The notes below the pieces were generated by a model that was given only the letters and a program-made list of their open reading frames with translations, ran no database searches and was not told the origin of the DNA. 5,576 nt of DNA from Flavobacteriaceae bacterium (GTDB lineage: Bacteria; Bacteroidota; Bacteroidia; Flavobacteriales; Flavobacteriaceae): contig CATEMS010000169.1 of assembly GCA_949507465.1 (NCBI GenBank), forward strand, positions 1 through 5,576. Direction: 5' to 3'. Below, piece by piece: positions 5,362 to 5,576 of the stretch (position 1 is its first letter; each line of letters begins with the position of its first letter). Position numbers and translations under genes: made by a program.

Positions 5362-5576
5362 ATGAAAACATTAAAAAATTTATTTGTTGCGATGACGCTT
5401 TTTGTGGTAGCACCAATGACAGCACAAACTGCTGATGAAATCTTGAGCAATTATTTTGAAAACACTGGAGGAGAAGCTGCCTGGAATGCTCTTCAGGGAT
5501 ATAAAATGATAGGATCTGTTAATGCCCAAGGAATGGATATACCTGTAGAAATGTATCAAATGAAAGACGGTAAGCA
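5362..5576 (+). CDS. Secreted LolA-like outer membrane lipoprotein-sorting family protein (partial, 5' end)
   Basis: The first 71 codons are present and the gene runs off the window. The N-terminus is a Sec signal peptide: basic start MKTLKN, a hydrophobic core at about 7-18, and a probable cleavage just before or after Gln22 in MTAQTADE. There is no lipobox Cys, so the mature protein should be a soluble periplasmic protein. The mature start ADEILSNYFENTGGEAAW, followed by GSVNAQGMDIPVEMYQMKDG, is the pattern of flavobacterial proteins annotated as outer membrane lipoprotein-sorting proteins, which are LolA/LolB-like beta-barrel folds of about 240 residues. The proposed role is carrying or sensing lipids or lipoproteins in the periplasm, but it is unproven for this branch, which differs from true LolA. 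The ATG at 5362 is chosen because the signal peptide begins there. It appears to be transcribed separately from recQ, with a 317-bp gap upstream. Confidence 0.85.
   Translation, partial: MKTLKNLFVAMTLFVVAPMTAQTADEILSNYFENTGGEAAWNALQGYKMIGSVNAQGMDIPVEMYQMKDGK

Overview
The window looks like chromosomal DNA from a marine-type member of the Flavobacteriaceae (phylum Bacteroidota). The DNA is AT-rich, there are no Shine-Dalgarno sequences ahead of the genes, the candidate promoters resemble the Bacteroidota TTTG / TAnnTTTG type, and the gene families fit (a DUF4290 protein, a flavobacterial-type MurA, a short RecQ, and a LolA-like secreted protein). The genus cannot be set from the sequence alone.

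The left half (108-2441) is a minus-strand cluster read in the order DUF493 protein, DUF4290 protein, murA, ending in a strong stem-loop terminator at 44-82. MurA makes the first committed step of peptidoglycan synthesis and carries Asp in place of the usual fosfomycin-target Cys. The DUF4290 protein is of unknown function but shows a clear internal duplication.

A 162-bp divergent control region (2442-2603) has candidate promoters facing both ways and a 7-bp inverted repeat lying on the minus-strand promoter.

The right half is a plus-strand pair: a small P-loop NTPase of the AAA_28/NadR-like type starting at GTG, then a RecQ-family DNA helicase. RecQ homology runs 28 codons upstream of its first ATG, to a CTG that overlaps the NTPase stop codon as CTGA. 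The most likely start is therefore that non-standard CTG. The helicase also has its zinc site unusually far from the motor and no HRDC domain.

A 317-bp AT-rich gap (5045-5361) with no secure gene follows. The window ends inside a secreted LolA-like protein starting at 5362. There is no sign of a mobile element, CRISPR array, tRNA or rRNA. Most of the window is ordinary housekeeping sequence, and the points of interest are in the details of known genes.
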